Of a stretch of 64,000 nt of DNA, positions 41,740 to 50,151 are shown piece by piece. A program made the position numbers and the translations under genes. Source of the stretch: Mycobacteroides salmoniphilum (GTDB lineage: Bacteria; Actinomycetota; Actinomycetes; Mycobacteriales; Mycobacteriaceae); assembly GCF_004924335.1 (NCBI RefSeq), contig NZ_CP024633.1:2542001-2606000 (forward strand), read 5' to 3'. Below the pieces are notes generated by a model. That model saw only the letters and a list, made by a program, of their open reading frames with translations, made no database searches and was not told the DNA's origin. The stretch's first letter is position 1. Each line of letters begins with the position of its first letter.

Positions 41740-42621
41740 TCAGGAAACCTGCGATGTCAGCCCGGTGACGGTGTGCGGAATTAGGCCCGTAAGGAACCTG
41801 CCATGCTCGGTTCTCATTCTTTCAGCCACAGTATCGTCGGACGAGGCCAGAATATCGCCATGCAATCTCTGCAATTTCACACAGGGCTCCAATCCGAGCC
41901 CTGCCGCGAGCGTTTTTCTCGCCAGCTGGAACACCCCGAGCGCCTTGTCCCGCCACCCCGCGAGGCATAGCGCATACATATAATATGCATATAGTCGCTC
42001 GTGATACGGAAAGCGGGACACCCACAGTGCCAGATCGATCGCAGCTTCCCGGTATCTTTCGAGACGTAATTGCGCCTCGATACGCAATTCTAGATTGGCC
42101 AGAAATATACATTCGACCTGATCCTTCTCGGATGCGAGGAGACGCCCGACTTCGATATCGACAAATGCAGGTCCCGTCCATGTTTTCTCGGCATTGACAA
42201 ATAAAAGAACAGCCTGATGATCGTTTCCGGACTCTTTAGCGCATCGAGCCGATTCGATAAGACTTTGATATCTACGCAGGTCAAGATTGATATCGTGTGG
42301 ACTGAACAGGTAGCCCATGTTCTTTGTCTGCAACATCGAAGACGCAACTTGAGCCACACTCATATCAAACTCTTTGGCAATTGTCTTACGGATGCTGAGG
42401 ATGTATGTCTGCACCACCGTTGTTGCACTCTTAGGTGGCTCGTCGTCCCATAACTCGTCGATGAGAACAGCAGCCGGGACAAAACGCCCGGTCCGTGCCA
42501 GCAGCATGGCAAGAACTTGACGTTGTTTCTTCGCCGATGGTGTTGCATCCCGCTCACCAGATGACAAAGAAGTGGTCAGTGACAATGGACCGAGGATATT
42601 AGCCTCTGCGCGTACAACCAT
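41740..42621 (-). CDS. SARP-family pathway activator (AfsR/ActII-ORF4-like)
   Basis: 293 residues: an OmpR-type winged helix (~1-100; LIDELWDDEPPKSATTVVQTYILSIRK is the recognition region) and a bacterial transcriptional activation domain (~115-260). No ATPase or TPR extension, so it is a small pathway-specific SARP. GGAGG precedes the ATG by nine bases. Hand counts of three 60-base lines inside it give 42-45% G+C against roughly 70% in nearby core genes, pointing to foreign origin. Likely targets are the boxes at 41628 and 43619. Confidence 0.92.
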   Translation of the reverse strand: MVVRAEANILGPLSLTTSLSSGERDATPSAKKQRQVLAMLLARTGRFVPAAVLIDELWDDEPPKSATTVVQTYILSIRKTIAKEFDMSVAQVASSMLQTKNMGYLFSPHDINLDLRRYQSLIESARCAKESGNDHQAVLLFVNAEKTWTGPAFVDIEVGRLLASEKDQVECIFLANLELRIEAQLRLERYREAAIDLALWVSRFPYHERLYAYYMYALCLAGWRDKALGVFQLARKTLAAGLGLEPCVKLQRLHGDILASSDDTVAERMRTEHGRFLTGLIPHTVTGLTSQVS

Positions 42622-42782
42622 TCTGCATTACCTCCGCGTGGTACCATTCAGGGGCACGCCAATGTGCTGCTGGCCTACATTTATTGATAGTCTCTCAGTG
42701 TCGTCCCAGTTTAACTGGTCACATACACATTCGCTTAGTACGAGAGTTACTGTACGATTAACATCACATGATCTCGGCGATA

Positions 42783-42807
42783 ATATGTGACAGACTTTGT
42801 TACATAT
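42783..42807. promoter_or_regulatory. Imperfect 10-bp inverted repeat between the SARP gene and the SDR
   Basis: ATATGTGACA (42783-42792) and TGTTACATAT (42798-42807) pair at nine of ten positions around GACTT, in a very AT-rich 200-base gap. It is about 160 bases upstream of the SARP start and just after the SDR stop; it could be an operator for control of the activator. No poly-U run follows, so a terminator is less likely. Confidence 0.4.
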
Positions 42808-42821
42808 GACATATTCTCGCC

Positions 42822-43553
42822 CTACCTGTTGCCAAGTTCCGACCCGCCGTCCGCCGTAATGATCTGGCCAGTCATATAGCTGACTTTTTCGCCGGCTAGA
42901 AATATCAGCATCTCCGCAATTTCCAATGGGGTGCCTATTCGGCCAAGCAACGACGATTCGGCCTCCGCGCGACTCAACGGACTCAAGCCTGCGATCAAGT
43001 CGGTTTCGATGAGTCCCGGCGCCAGGCCATTGACCAAGATTTCCGGCGCCAGCTCCTTAGCGAGCGCCACGGTGAAGCTATTCAGCGCGGCCTTCGAAGC
43101 CGAGTAGGCCATGCCCCGTGCGGTGGCCATCGACAAGTTGCCCCGCATCGAGGAGACGTTGACGATCCTTCCACTGCCATCGCGGGGCATATGCGGCGCC
43201 ACGGTTTGGCAAAAGTTAAACACGCCAATCAGATTCGCAGTCAGGTGCCGATCCCAGTCTTGCCTCGTCAGCTCGACGAACGCGCGTGGCGCCGCAACCC
43301 CGGCACAGTTGATCAGCGAGTCGATGCGGCCATGGGTTCGAACAACTTCCTGAACCGCCCCGCGGACATCGTCGTGATCGCCGACGTCGGCGACGACATG
43401 CAGTGCGTCCATTTCGGCTGCCTGCTGGCCAAGCGCGGCAGAAACGGTACGTCCGTGCAGAACTACCTCGGCGCCAGCCTCCTTGGCAAGGCGCGCCGTC
43501 GCCAACCCGATCCCTCTCGAGGAGCCGGTGATGAGAACAATCCGACCCCGCAT
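42822..43553 (-). CDS. Short-chain dehydrogenase/reductase of the PKS cluster
   Basis: 243 residues, FabG-like classical SDR: GSSRGIG cofactor loop, NCAGVAAP, catalytic serine in VNVSSMRG, YSASK (Tyr/Lys), and APGLIETDL. Start at MRGRIVLITG with AAGGACGGGG upstream; the longer TTG start would overlap the predicted -10. A clear SARP box lies 66 bases upstream, so it is probably a tailoring or starter-unit reductase of the pathway. Confidence 0.9.
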   Translation of the reverse strand: MRGRIVLITGSSRGIGLATARLAKEAGAEVVLHGRTVSAALGQQAAEMDALHVVADVGDHDDVRGAVQEVVRTHGRIDSLINCAGVAAPRAFVELTRQDWDRHLTANLIGVFNFCQTVAPHMPRDGSGRIVNVSSMRGNLSMATARGMAYSASKAALNSFTVALAKELAPEILVNGLAPGLIETDLIAGLSPLSRAEAESSLLGRIGTPLEIAEMLIFLAGEKVSYMTGQIITADGGSELGNR

Positions 43554-43618
43554 AACACCCCGTCCTTGCGCTTCCCTATTTCCTCCGCAGTTCGTCGCGT
43601 CCAATGTCCCTTCGATAC

Positions 43619-43636
43619 CTCAAGAACCGCTCAAGC
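43619..43636 (-). promoter_or_regulatory. SARP-type direct-repeat operator of the SDR gene
   Basis: On the minus strand GCTTGAG-CGGT-TCTTGAG, then ten bases and GACATT as a possible -10. First heptamer and spacer are identical to the KS-alpha box. Confidence 0.7.
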
Positions 43637-43681
43637 ACGTCCATCCGCCGACAGAGGTGGGTGAGTGCCATTGACATGTGG

Positions 43682-44230
43682 TCAGCGGGTCTGGCGGGAC
43701 AATGCCCTCGCAAACTCGATGAGCCTGTTCATCTGTGCCACACCTTGGTTCGAATACTTTGAGAAACGGAAGTCCTCGACGCTGTGGCGATGCTCTTCTA
43801 ACGATGTCTTCACACTCCGGTACGTCGTAGACGTGTAGACCGTCACGTGGACCGCGGTGAGGACCCGTGATCCATCCGCCTCCACGTCATATTCGGTAAC
43901 CAGCGACTGATCGCTGATTTCCGAGAGCGGGAAGGTGCGCATCGTCACCGACAGTGTCGGGTGTGGAGCGCGCCCCTCATGCCCCGCACAGTGGCCGTCC
44001 TTACCGAACCACAGGATCATGCGGCCACCTTCGACTAATGCGACTTCGCACCAATGCATCTCGCCCCAGTCGTGCGTCTCGGTACCTCGGCTCAGCACGA
44101 ACGCAGACACCCGCTCGAAGTCGACGACACCACGCAGCTGGCCGATCACCAAGTCTGCGTTCGGGGTGAACGCCTCAACGGCGCTCTCCAGCCGCGGCAG
44201 GGTCGCCCAATCTGCACCGGGATCAAACAT
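43682..44230 (-). CDS. Uncharacterised protein, paralogue of the C-terminal domain of its neighbour
   Basis: 182 residues from MFDPGADWATL; I do not recognise a named family. It aligns by eye along its length with residues ~150-308 of the upstream protein: LPRLESAVEAF, EVALVEGGRMILWFGKDG, TFPLSEISDQSLVTEYD and a final AQMNRLIEFARALSRQ. It lacks the DUF4259 part. Starts eight bases inside the upstream gene, so the pair is co-translated. Confidence 0.7.
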   Translation of the reverse strand: MFDPGADWATLPRLESAVEAFTPNADLVIGQLRGVVDFERVSAFVLSRGTETHDWGEMHWCEVALVEGGRMILWFGKDGHCAGHEGRAPHPTLSVTMRTFPLSEISDQSLVTEYDVEADGSRVLTAVHVTVYTSTTYRSVKTSLEEHRHSVEDFRFSKYSNQGVAQMNRLIEFARALSRQTR

Positions 44231-45149
44231 GCTGAGCCACCGCCCGTCCGAATTGCAGGAGCCGTTCCATCTGTGCGAGCCCACCGTCGACGATCGACTT
44301 GGCGAAGTAAAAATCGTCGACCACCCATTCCGTCTCCGAAATTGAGACGGCACGCGTCTTGTCCGGTATCGCCGTGGATAGCCAGAGTTCGACGGCCAAC
44401 AACGAGCGCACGCCGTCAATGTCCTGGTAGGTGGTCCGCAGCTCTTGCCCCGTGATGGCGGACAACGGGACCGTGCGAACGGTCGAGGTGAATTCCACGG
44501 AGTCGAACCGTCCGGACTTGTCCTCGCCATGCCACATCAGGAGACGATGACCGTCGACAAGTGCCACCTCCTGCCAGAGCCCTCGGGAATCTTCGGTGGG
44601 TTCACGATCCAGCGTGAAGACCCGAACATCCGACAGGTTGACGACGGCAGTCAATTCATCAAGGGCTACATCGGGATCGCGAAGCGCGATGGCAGCTGCC
44701 TCGACCAGCCCCGGATAGGGCGCCCAATCGTGATAGTCCGGCGTGCCGATTCCGCGCAGAGAGGCATCGACGGCACCGACGATGGCACGCCACTGGCTCG
44801 CATCGCCGTCCTCCCAGAGGTCCGCCAGTTCACTGCCGGTGCCGGTCACTCGCGTGATCGCCGCACTCGCCAGTAGTCCGAGTGCATGGGCCTGGGTTTG
44901 CTTGATACTGACGTTGGCAACCTGCTCCAACCAGGGCACCACCAACGGATCCACCGTGTCTGAACATAAAAGAGCAACCACAGCAGCGGCGGCGACAGCG
45001 GATGCACCCGCTGGCGCCTCGACATACTCGCCGATCGCCAGTCGTAGGTGTCGAGCCAGTTCCAGCTCGATATCGTCGCTCTCCATCAGGCTGCTCAGAA
45101 AATCTGCGGCATCGTCGTTGTCAAACGGCCCTTCACCCCACGTACCCAT
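44223..45149 (-). CDS. DUF4259-domain protein with a C-terminal domain shared with its neighbour
   Basis: 308 residues. The N-terminal ~130 residues carry the DUF4259 opening MGTWGEGPFDNDDAADFL. The C-terminal ~160 residues (EVALVDGHRLLMWHGEDKSG, TVPLSAITGQELRTTYQD, LAQMERLLQFGRAVAQ) are paralogous to the downstream protein. Soluble, acidic, function unknown. DUF4259 proteins are often found as scattered accessory genes, sometimes with immunity-like proteins, but nothing here proves that. Confidence 0.8.
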   Translation of the reverse strand: MGTWGEGPFDNDDAADFLSSLMESDDIELELARHLRLAIGEYVEAPAGASAVAAAAVVALLCSDTVDPLVVPWLEQVANVSIKQTQAHALGLLASAAITRVTGTGSELADLWEDGDASQWRAIVGAVDASLRGIGTPDYHDWAPYPGLVEAAAIALRDPDVALDELTAVVNLSDVRVFTLDREPTEDSRGLWQEVALVDGHRLLMWHGEDKSGRFDSVEFTSTVRTVPLSAITGQELRTTYQDIDGVRSLLAVELWLSTAIPDKTRAVSISETEWVVDDFYFAKSIVDGGLAQMERLLQFGRAVAQHV

Positions 45150-45290
45150 ACAGCTAATCGTGGCAGAACACCGAACATCATGCATTCCAAGCCGGGATAC
45201 CAGCCCTTATCGGCCAACCTTTTAGTTGCTCAACTCGCCATCCACGACAGGCGTTAGGCTCGACCCGTCACCGAGAGAATTGAGACCGCG

Positions 45291-45719
45291 ATGACCGAAC
45301 CATCGGGCACCGAGCAGTCATTCAACGAGGCCAACATCGCCGAGTTCCGCGCCAACGGCGGCCAGGTCGGCGGCCAGTTCGAGGGGTTTCCGCTCCTGCT
45401 CCTGACCAGCACCGGAGCCAAATCGGGCGTCGAACGCGTAAATCCGTTGGCGTACTTCGATATCGACGGCAAGGCCTACATCGTGGGCTCGTCGGCGGGC
45501 CGGCCGACCAATCCCGCCTGGGTGGCGAACCTGCGCGCCAACCCCAGTGTCGAGGTGGAGATTGGCGCCAATCCGAAGTCCAGCGCCACGGCCATCGAAC
45601 TCCCCCGCACCGAACGCGATCAGGTATTTGAGATCGTGAAGCAGCGCGCTCCCGGATTCGCCGAGTACGAGACATTGACCGACCGGGTGATTCCGGTGTT
45701 CGAGATTCGGCTCAACTAG
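45291..45719 (+). CDS. Deazaflavin (F420)-dependent nitroreductase/quinone reductase family protein
   Basis: 142 residues of the Ddn/FDOR split-barrel family: FNEANIAEFRANGGQVGG, LLLLTSTGAKSG, NPAWVANLRANPSVEVEIG and a final FEIRL. Such proteins bind F420 and reduce quinones or nitro compounds. Stand-alone gene with a short promoter region upstream. Confidence 0.9.
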   Translation: MTEPSGTEQSFNEANIAEFRANGGQVGGQFEGFPLLLLTSTGAKSGVERVNPLAYFDIDGKAYIVGSSAGRPTNPAWVANLRANPSVEVEIGANPKSSATAIELPRTERDQVFEIVKQRAPGFAEYETLTDRVIPVFEIRLN

Positions 45720-45906
45720 CCCGCCGGCATCGAGAACCAGGCACCGGCGAGCCAAGCAGCGCCGTGAACTGTGATGCGGGGCACACCCGCTGACGGATGT
45801 GGCAAGAACGACGAGCGATATGACCCGTTCCTCATGTTACCGTCTGTTCAATTCGGGTGAAGAATGTCACTCGAGGTCGCTTTTTCAGTGTTGAAAGGCG
45901 GTTTTC

Positions 45907-46785
45907 ATGACATCGATTCATGAGCCACAAGACATCACGATTCGTGCCCGAAACGTCTCGTTCGATTTGAGCGACACCCCGCTGCACTGGATTCCGAACG
46001 AGCCTGCCGCGTCCAACACGCTCAGCGTCCTGCACATCATGGTCCCCGAAGGGGAGCGATGGTTCTGCGAGGCATTTGCCGAAGCGTTGCCGTACGTCAA
46101 GGACGAGAAGCTCGCACATGACATGCGGGGCTTCATTGGCCAGGAGGCCATGCACGCCGAGGTCCATGACAAGGCAGTCGGCGACTTCCTTGAGGCGCGC
46201 GGCATCAACACCGCGCCGTACCTGCGCCATGCCGAGTACTTGTTCCGTAAGGTGCTGGCGCCCAGGCAAACACGGTCGATGCGGGTGCGCTACAACGATC
46301 TGATCCAGCGCCTGTGGTTGATCGCCGCCATCGAGCATTACACGGCGGTGCTCGGCGATTTCGCCCTGAATGCCACCTGGACCGAACACGGTGCCGACCC
46401 GACGATGACCGACATCCTGCGGTGGCACGGCGCGGAGGAAATGGAACATCGCAGCGTGGCTCACGATGTGGCGAACTACTTCCATGCCAGCTACTTCCAG
46501 CGATGTCGGGCCATGATCTTGTCGATCATCGGACTATCCGTGTTGGTCCATCGCGGTGCGCTGTTGATCCTTCGCGAGGATCCGTCCATCAACTACTCCT
46601 ATCCCCGGGTCTGGATCGAGTACTTCAGGGCCGCACGACGTGGGTTGTTACCCAAGCTCGGCTTCTTGGTCACCTCAACACTCAGCTATTTCCGGCCCAA
46701 CTTCCATCCCGAGGAGGTTGGCTCCACCGCTCAGGCGGTCGCCTACCTGGCGGCCTCACCCGGCGCGAGAAGCACCGCACTATGA
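45907..46785 (+). CDS. Ferritin-like metal-dependent hydrolase/oxygenase family protein (PF10118-like)
   Basis: 292 residues. The helical core shows a diiron-type ligand set: GERWF, EAMHAEVH (ExxH), AIEHYTAVLGDF and EEMEHRSVAHD (EExxH-like). The family is annotated as metal-dependent hydrolase, but this spacing is that of ferritin-like diiron enzymes. It overlaps by ATGA a ferredoxin reductase, so the pair may form an oxygenase with its own electron supply. A ribosome-binding site AAAGGCGG precedes the ATG. Confidence 0.83.
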   Translation: MTSIHEPQDITIRARNVSFDLSDTPLHWIPNEPAASNTLSVLHIMVPEGERWFCEAFAEALPYVKDEKLAHDMRGFIGQEAMHAEVHDKAVGDFLEARGINTAPYLRHAEYLFRKVLAPRQTRSMRVRYNDLIQRLWLIAAIEHYTAVLGDFALNATWTEHGADPTMTDILRWHGAEEMEHRSVAHDVANYFHASYFQRCRAMILSIIGLSVLVHRGALLILREDPSINYSYPRVWIEYFRAARRGLLPKLGFLVTSTLSYFRPNFHPEEVGSTAQAVAYLAASPGARSTAL

Positions 46786-47942
46786 CCACAGGCACCACGG
46801 CGACACGCCCCGGCGGGTCGTACTTCCTTCCTGCGGACACTGAAATCGCGAAGACTCCCCCGGATCTGCGCGGAAGATACTCGCGCGATCCCCTGCTGGT
46901 AGTCGGTGGCACCGCGGCCAAGGCATGGCTCAGTCTGTTCGCGCGGCTGGCCAGGACCGAAGAAACCCGTGAGGTCAACCGGATACGCACGCTGAAAGTC
47001 ATCCGGCGAGAGGTCGTCGCCCACGACGAGAACGTCGTCGCACTGACCCTGTCCGCCGCGGACGGCGGACAGCTGGAGCCGTGGACGGCGGGCGCACATC
47101 TGGACTTGCTGTTGGAGTCCGGCCGCATGCGGGAGTACTCGCTCTGCGGTGACCCCGCCACCCGCGACAGCTACCGAATCGCCGTGCGCCGGGTGCCCGA
47201 CGGCGGTGGAGGCTCGATCGAGGTGCACGACACGCTGCATACCGGATCCCTGATACGGATCAAAGGGCCGAGAAACGGACTGCCTATGGCCGTGCCCGGC
47301 CACGGGTCGCCTGCGCGTCGTCTTAGGTTCGTGGCCGGAGGAATCGGCATCACCCCGATACTGCCGATGCTGATGACCGCCGAGCGACTCGGGCTGGATT
47401 GGTCGATGGTCTACACCGGGCGCAGCCGTGACTCGATCCCGTTCCTGGACGAACTCGGGATCTTCGGGGACAAGATCACCGTGCGCACTGACGACGAACA
47501 CGGACTGCCCACTGCTGCCGATCTACTCGGCGATATTCCGGGCGCTACCGCCGTCTACTGCTGTGGCCCCGTACCAATGCTCGAACTTCTGCGCTCCGCG
47601 TTGATCGACCGCGACGACGTGGAACTGCACTATGAAAGGTTCTCGGCCCCGCCGGTAGTGGATGGGGCGGCATTCACCGTCGTGCTGGCCCGCAGCGGCG
47701 AACGGATCGCGGTCTCCCCCAACGAGAGTGCGCTGGCGGCCATTCTGCGGCGCGATCCGAACGCGGCGTACTCCTGTAAACAAGGCTTCTGCGGAACCTG
47801 CGAGGTGAAGGTCGTTTCAGGCGCCGTCGACCACCGCGATACGTTGCTCACCGCCTCCGAACGGGGCGCAGGAGCCATGCTGACTTGTGTATCCCGCTGC
47901 GCCGACCGCTCGGGCAACGGAGAGCTCACCATCGACCTCTGA
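46782..47942 (+). CDS. Ferredoxin reductase-type oxidoreductase with C-terminal [2Fe-2S] domain
   Basis: 386 residues in the phthalate-dioxygenase-reductase layout: flavin-binding barrel (~70-175; REYSLCGDP), NAD domain (~175-290; GGIGITPILPML, YCCGPVPML) and a plant-type [2Fe-2S] domain with CKQGFCGTC and a fourth cysteine in MLTCVSRC. Start at 46782, overlapping the diiron-like gene by ATGA. Transfers electrons from NAD(P)H, most likely to that neighbour. Confidence 0.93.
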   Translation: MTTGTTATRPGGSYFLPADTEIAKTPPDLRGRYSRDPLLVVGGTAAKAWLSLFARLARTEETREVNRIRTLKVIRREVVAHDENVVALTLSAADGGQLEPWTAGAHLDLLLESGRMREYSLCGDPATRDSYRIAVRRVPDGGGGSIEVHDTLHTGSLIRIKGPRNGLPMAVPGHGSPARRLRFVAGGIGITPILPMLMTAERLGLDWSMVYTGRSRDSIPFLDELGIFGDKITVRTDDEHGLPTAADLLGDIPGATAVYCCGPVPMLELLRSALIDRDDVELHYERFSAPPVVDGAAFTVVLARSGERIAVSPNESALAAILRRDPNAAYSCKQGFCGTCEVKVVSGAVDHRDTLLTASERGAGAMLTCVSRCADRSGNGELTIDL

Positions 47943-47955
47943 GGGTCATGGCGAA

Positions 47956-48426
47956 CTACTGCGCACTCCCCCGGATGTGCGGGGTCACCAGCATCAGCTG
48001 ACCCAGCACGCCATTCACAAACGCCGGAGACTCATCGGTGGAGAGCTGCTTGGCCAGCTCGACCGCCTCGTCGACCGCGACCACCTCGGGTACGTCCTCG
48101 GCGTGCAGCAGCTCCCACACGGCGACCCGCATGATCGCGCGATCCACCGCGGGCAACCGGGCCAACGTCCAACCCTGCAAGTGCGAGGCGATCAGCTCGT
48201 CGATGTGGACGGCGTGCTCGGTGACACCGTGGGCAACAGTGACCGTGTAGGGGTTCAGCGGTTCCACGTCCGACTTGGACTCCGCCAAGGCGCGACGCTC
48301 GTCGGCCACCGCGGCGGCCGTCATATCCCGCGCCTCGGCCTCGAACAGCAGGTCCACTGCCCGCTTGCGCGCCTTGCGACGGCCTCCCTTGGCAGCGGGC
48401 CGGCCGGTCGAGCCGGATTCAGCCAT
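47956..48426 (-). CDS. nusB: Transcription antitermination factor NusB
   Basis: 156 residues, all helical. [22 protein letters not shown] is the arginine-rich RNA-binding N-terminus, with [17 protein letters not shown] and the final [22 protein letters not shown] typical of NusB. Binds boxA of rRNA transcripts with NusE. It overlaps efp by eight bases. Confidence 0.96.
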   Translation of the reverse strand: MAESGSTGRPAAKGGRRKARKRAVDLLFEAEARDMTAAAVADERRALAESKSDVEPLNPYTVTVAHGVTEHAVHIDELIASHLQGWTLARLPAVDRAIMRVAVWELLHAEDVPEVVAVDEAVELAKQLSTDESPAFVNGVLGQLMLVTPHIRGSAQ

Positions 48427-48982
48427 TCACACGGCCGAGGTAGCTGGCGTCACGCGAATCGACCTTGAGGCGGTCACCGGTGTTGATGAACAGCGGAACC
48501 TGGATCTCGGCGCCGGTTTCCATCGTGGCCGGCTTGGTGCCCGCACTCGATCGATCGCCCTGCAGGCCCGGCTCGGTGTGGGTGACCACGAGCTCGACGG
48601 TCACCGGCAGCTCGATGTACAGCGGGGCGCCCTCGTTGAAGGCGACCTGCACGGTCATGCCCTCCAGCAGGAAGCGCGAGGCGCCGCCGACCAGCTCCGG
48701 GGAAAGGTGGTGCTGCTCGAAATCCTGGCTGTCCATGAACACGAACGAATCGCCGTCGCGGTACAGATAGGTGTTGTCGCGGCGGTCGACGGTCGCGGTC
48801 TCGACCTTGACGCCCGCGTTGAAGGTCTTGTCGACGACCTTGCCCGACAGCACGTTCTTGAGCTTGGTGCGCACGAACGCCGGTCCCTTACCGGGCTTCA
48901 CATGCTGGAACTCGGTGATCTGCCACAGCTGACCATCGATGTTGAGCACCAGGCCGTTCTTGAAATCGGCGGTTGAAGCCAC
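48419..48982 (-). CDS. efp: Translation elongation factor P
   Basis: 187 residues, three OB-like domains. The tip loop reads PGKGP with K32, the actinobacterial form thought to work with an unmodified lysine rather than beta-lysylated or rhamnosylated residues. Relieves stalling at polyproline; the efp-nusB order is conserved. Confidence 0.97.
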   Translation of the reverse strand: MASTADFKNGLVLNIDGQLWQITEFQHVKPGKGPAFVRTKLKNVLSGKVVDKTFNAGVKVETATVDRRDNTYLYRDGDSFVFMDSQDFEQHHLSPELVGGASRFLLEGMTVQVAFNEGAPLYIELPVTVELVVTHTEPGLQGDRSSAGTKPATMETGAEIQVPLFINTGDRLKVDSRDASYLGRVNG

Positions 48983-49018
48983 AGTCGTCTGTCTCCTTGC
49001 GTAACTGTTCAGTACTAC

Positions 49019-50119
49019 TCAATTAATGACGGTGAGTTCCTTGGGGAACCGGGTCAACAGCTCCGGCCCGTCGGGCCGCACCACGAGCGTGTCCTCGATC
49101 CGGACTCCGCCCCGGTCGGGCAGGTAGACCCCTGGCTCGACTGTCACCGCCGAGCCAGCAAGCAGTGTACCGGTGGCGCCGGCACCGATACCCGGTGCTT
49201 CGTGGATCTGCAACCCCACCCCGTGCCCGAGGCCGTGGCCGAAGTTCTGTCCGTATCCCGCGGCGGCGATGACATCGCGGGCCGCGGCGTCCACGCCTTT
49301 CAGCGATGCCCCGGGCGCCAGCGCCGCGCGCCCCGCCGCCTGCGCGGCCAGCACCAGTTCGTAGATCTCCCGCTGCCAGGGTGACACCGAACCCAGCACC
49401 AGGGTCCTGGTCATGTCGGAGTGATACCCGGCAACCAGCGCTCCGAAGTCGATCTTCACGAAGTCGCCAGCTGCCAGCACCGCGTCGGTGGGCCGGTGAT
49501 GCGGTATCGCCGAGTGTGGCCCGGCGGCGACGATCGTCTCGAAAGACGTGCCGTCCGCCCCGTGTTCACACATGAGGTTCTCCAGATCACGCGCCACGTC
49601 ACGCTCGGTGCGCCCGGGCCGGATTCCGCCGGTCTCGATCAACGCGGACAATGCGGTGTCAGCTGCGGCACAAGCTCTTTCGAGGAGAAGCACCTCGGAC
49701 TCGTCCTTCACCTCCCGTAATTTCTCCACCCGATTCGGCGCCCGGACCAGCTCGATATCCCCGGCCGCCGTCGTCAGCTTGTCGTATCCGTCGACGGTCA
49801 CCACATGGCTTTCAAAGCCCGCGCGCCCCGTCTCGGCCTGCGCGACCAGGGCCGCGCCGTACCCGCGCTCGATCAGGGCACGCAGATCCGGAACCTGTGC
49901 GGCGGCCTGGGTGCGGTACCGGCCGTCGGTGCACAGCACGGTCGCCTTCTCATCCGGCCCGTCTCCTGCGGCCACCCATAGCGCCGCCGCCGAGCCGGTG
50001 AAACCCGTCAGATAGCGAATGTTGACCAGATCAGTGACCAGAAGAGCATCGAGTCCGTCTGTACGCAGCCCCTCCCGGAGCCGTTCCCTGCGGTCGGTAT
50101 GGCTGAGGACGGTCGTCAT
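49019..50119 (-). CDS. pepQ: Xaa-Pro aminopeptidase/dipeptidase (M24 family)
   Basis: 366 residues, creatinase fold. The N-terminal domain is followed by the metallopeptidase half with ligands in DFGALVAGYHSDMTRT (two Asp), GHGLGHGVGLQIHE (His), VEPGVYLP and RIEDTLVV (Glu). Start at 50119 (MTTVLSH). Thirty-six bases upstream of efp. Confidence 0.93.
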   Translation of the reverse strand: MTTVLSHTDRRERLREGLRTDGLDALLVTDLVNIRYLTGFTGSAAALWVAAGDGPDEKATVLCTDGRYRTQAAAQVPDLRALIERGYGAALVAQAETGRAGFESHVVTVDGYDKLTTAAGDIELVRAPNRVEKLREVKDESEVLLLERACAAADTALSALIETGGIRPGRTERDVARDLENLMCEHGADGTSFETIVAAGPHSAIPHHRPTDAVLAAGDFVKIDFGALVAGYHSDMTRTLVLGSVSPWQREIYELVLAAQAAGRAALAPGASLKGVDAAARDVIAAAGYGQNFGHGLGHGVGLQIHEAPGIGAGATGTLLAGSAVTVEPGVYLPDRGGVRIEDTLVVRPDGPELLTRFPKELTVIN

Positions 50120-50151
50120 AAGTGTCGACGCTACCGCGATACGCTGGGCCC

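Noticed and set aside
41740..42621. SARP gene as part of the KS-alpha operon
   Set aside because: A 12-bp-stem terminator with a U tract lies between them, so it is a separate unit.
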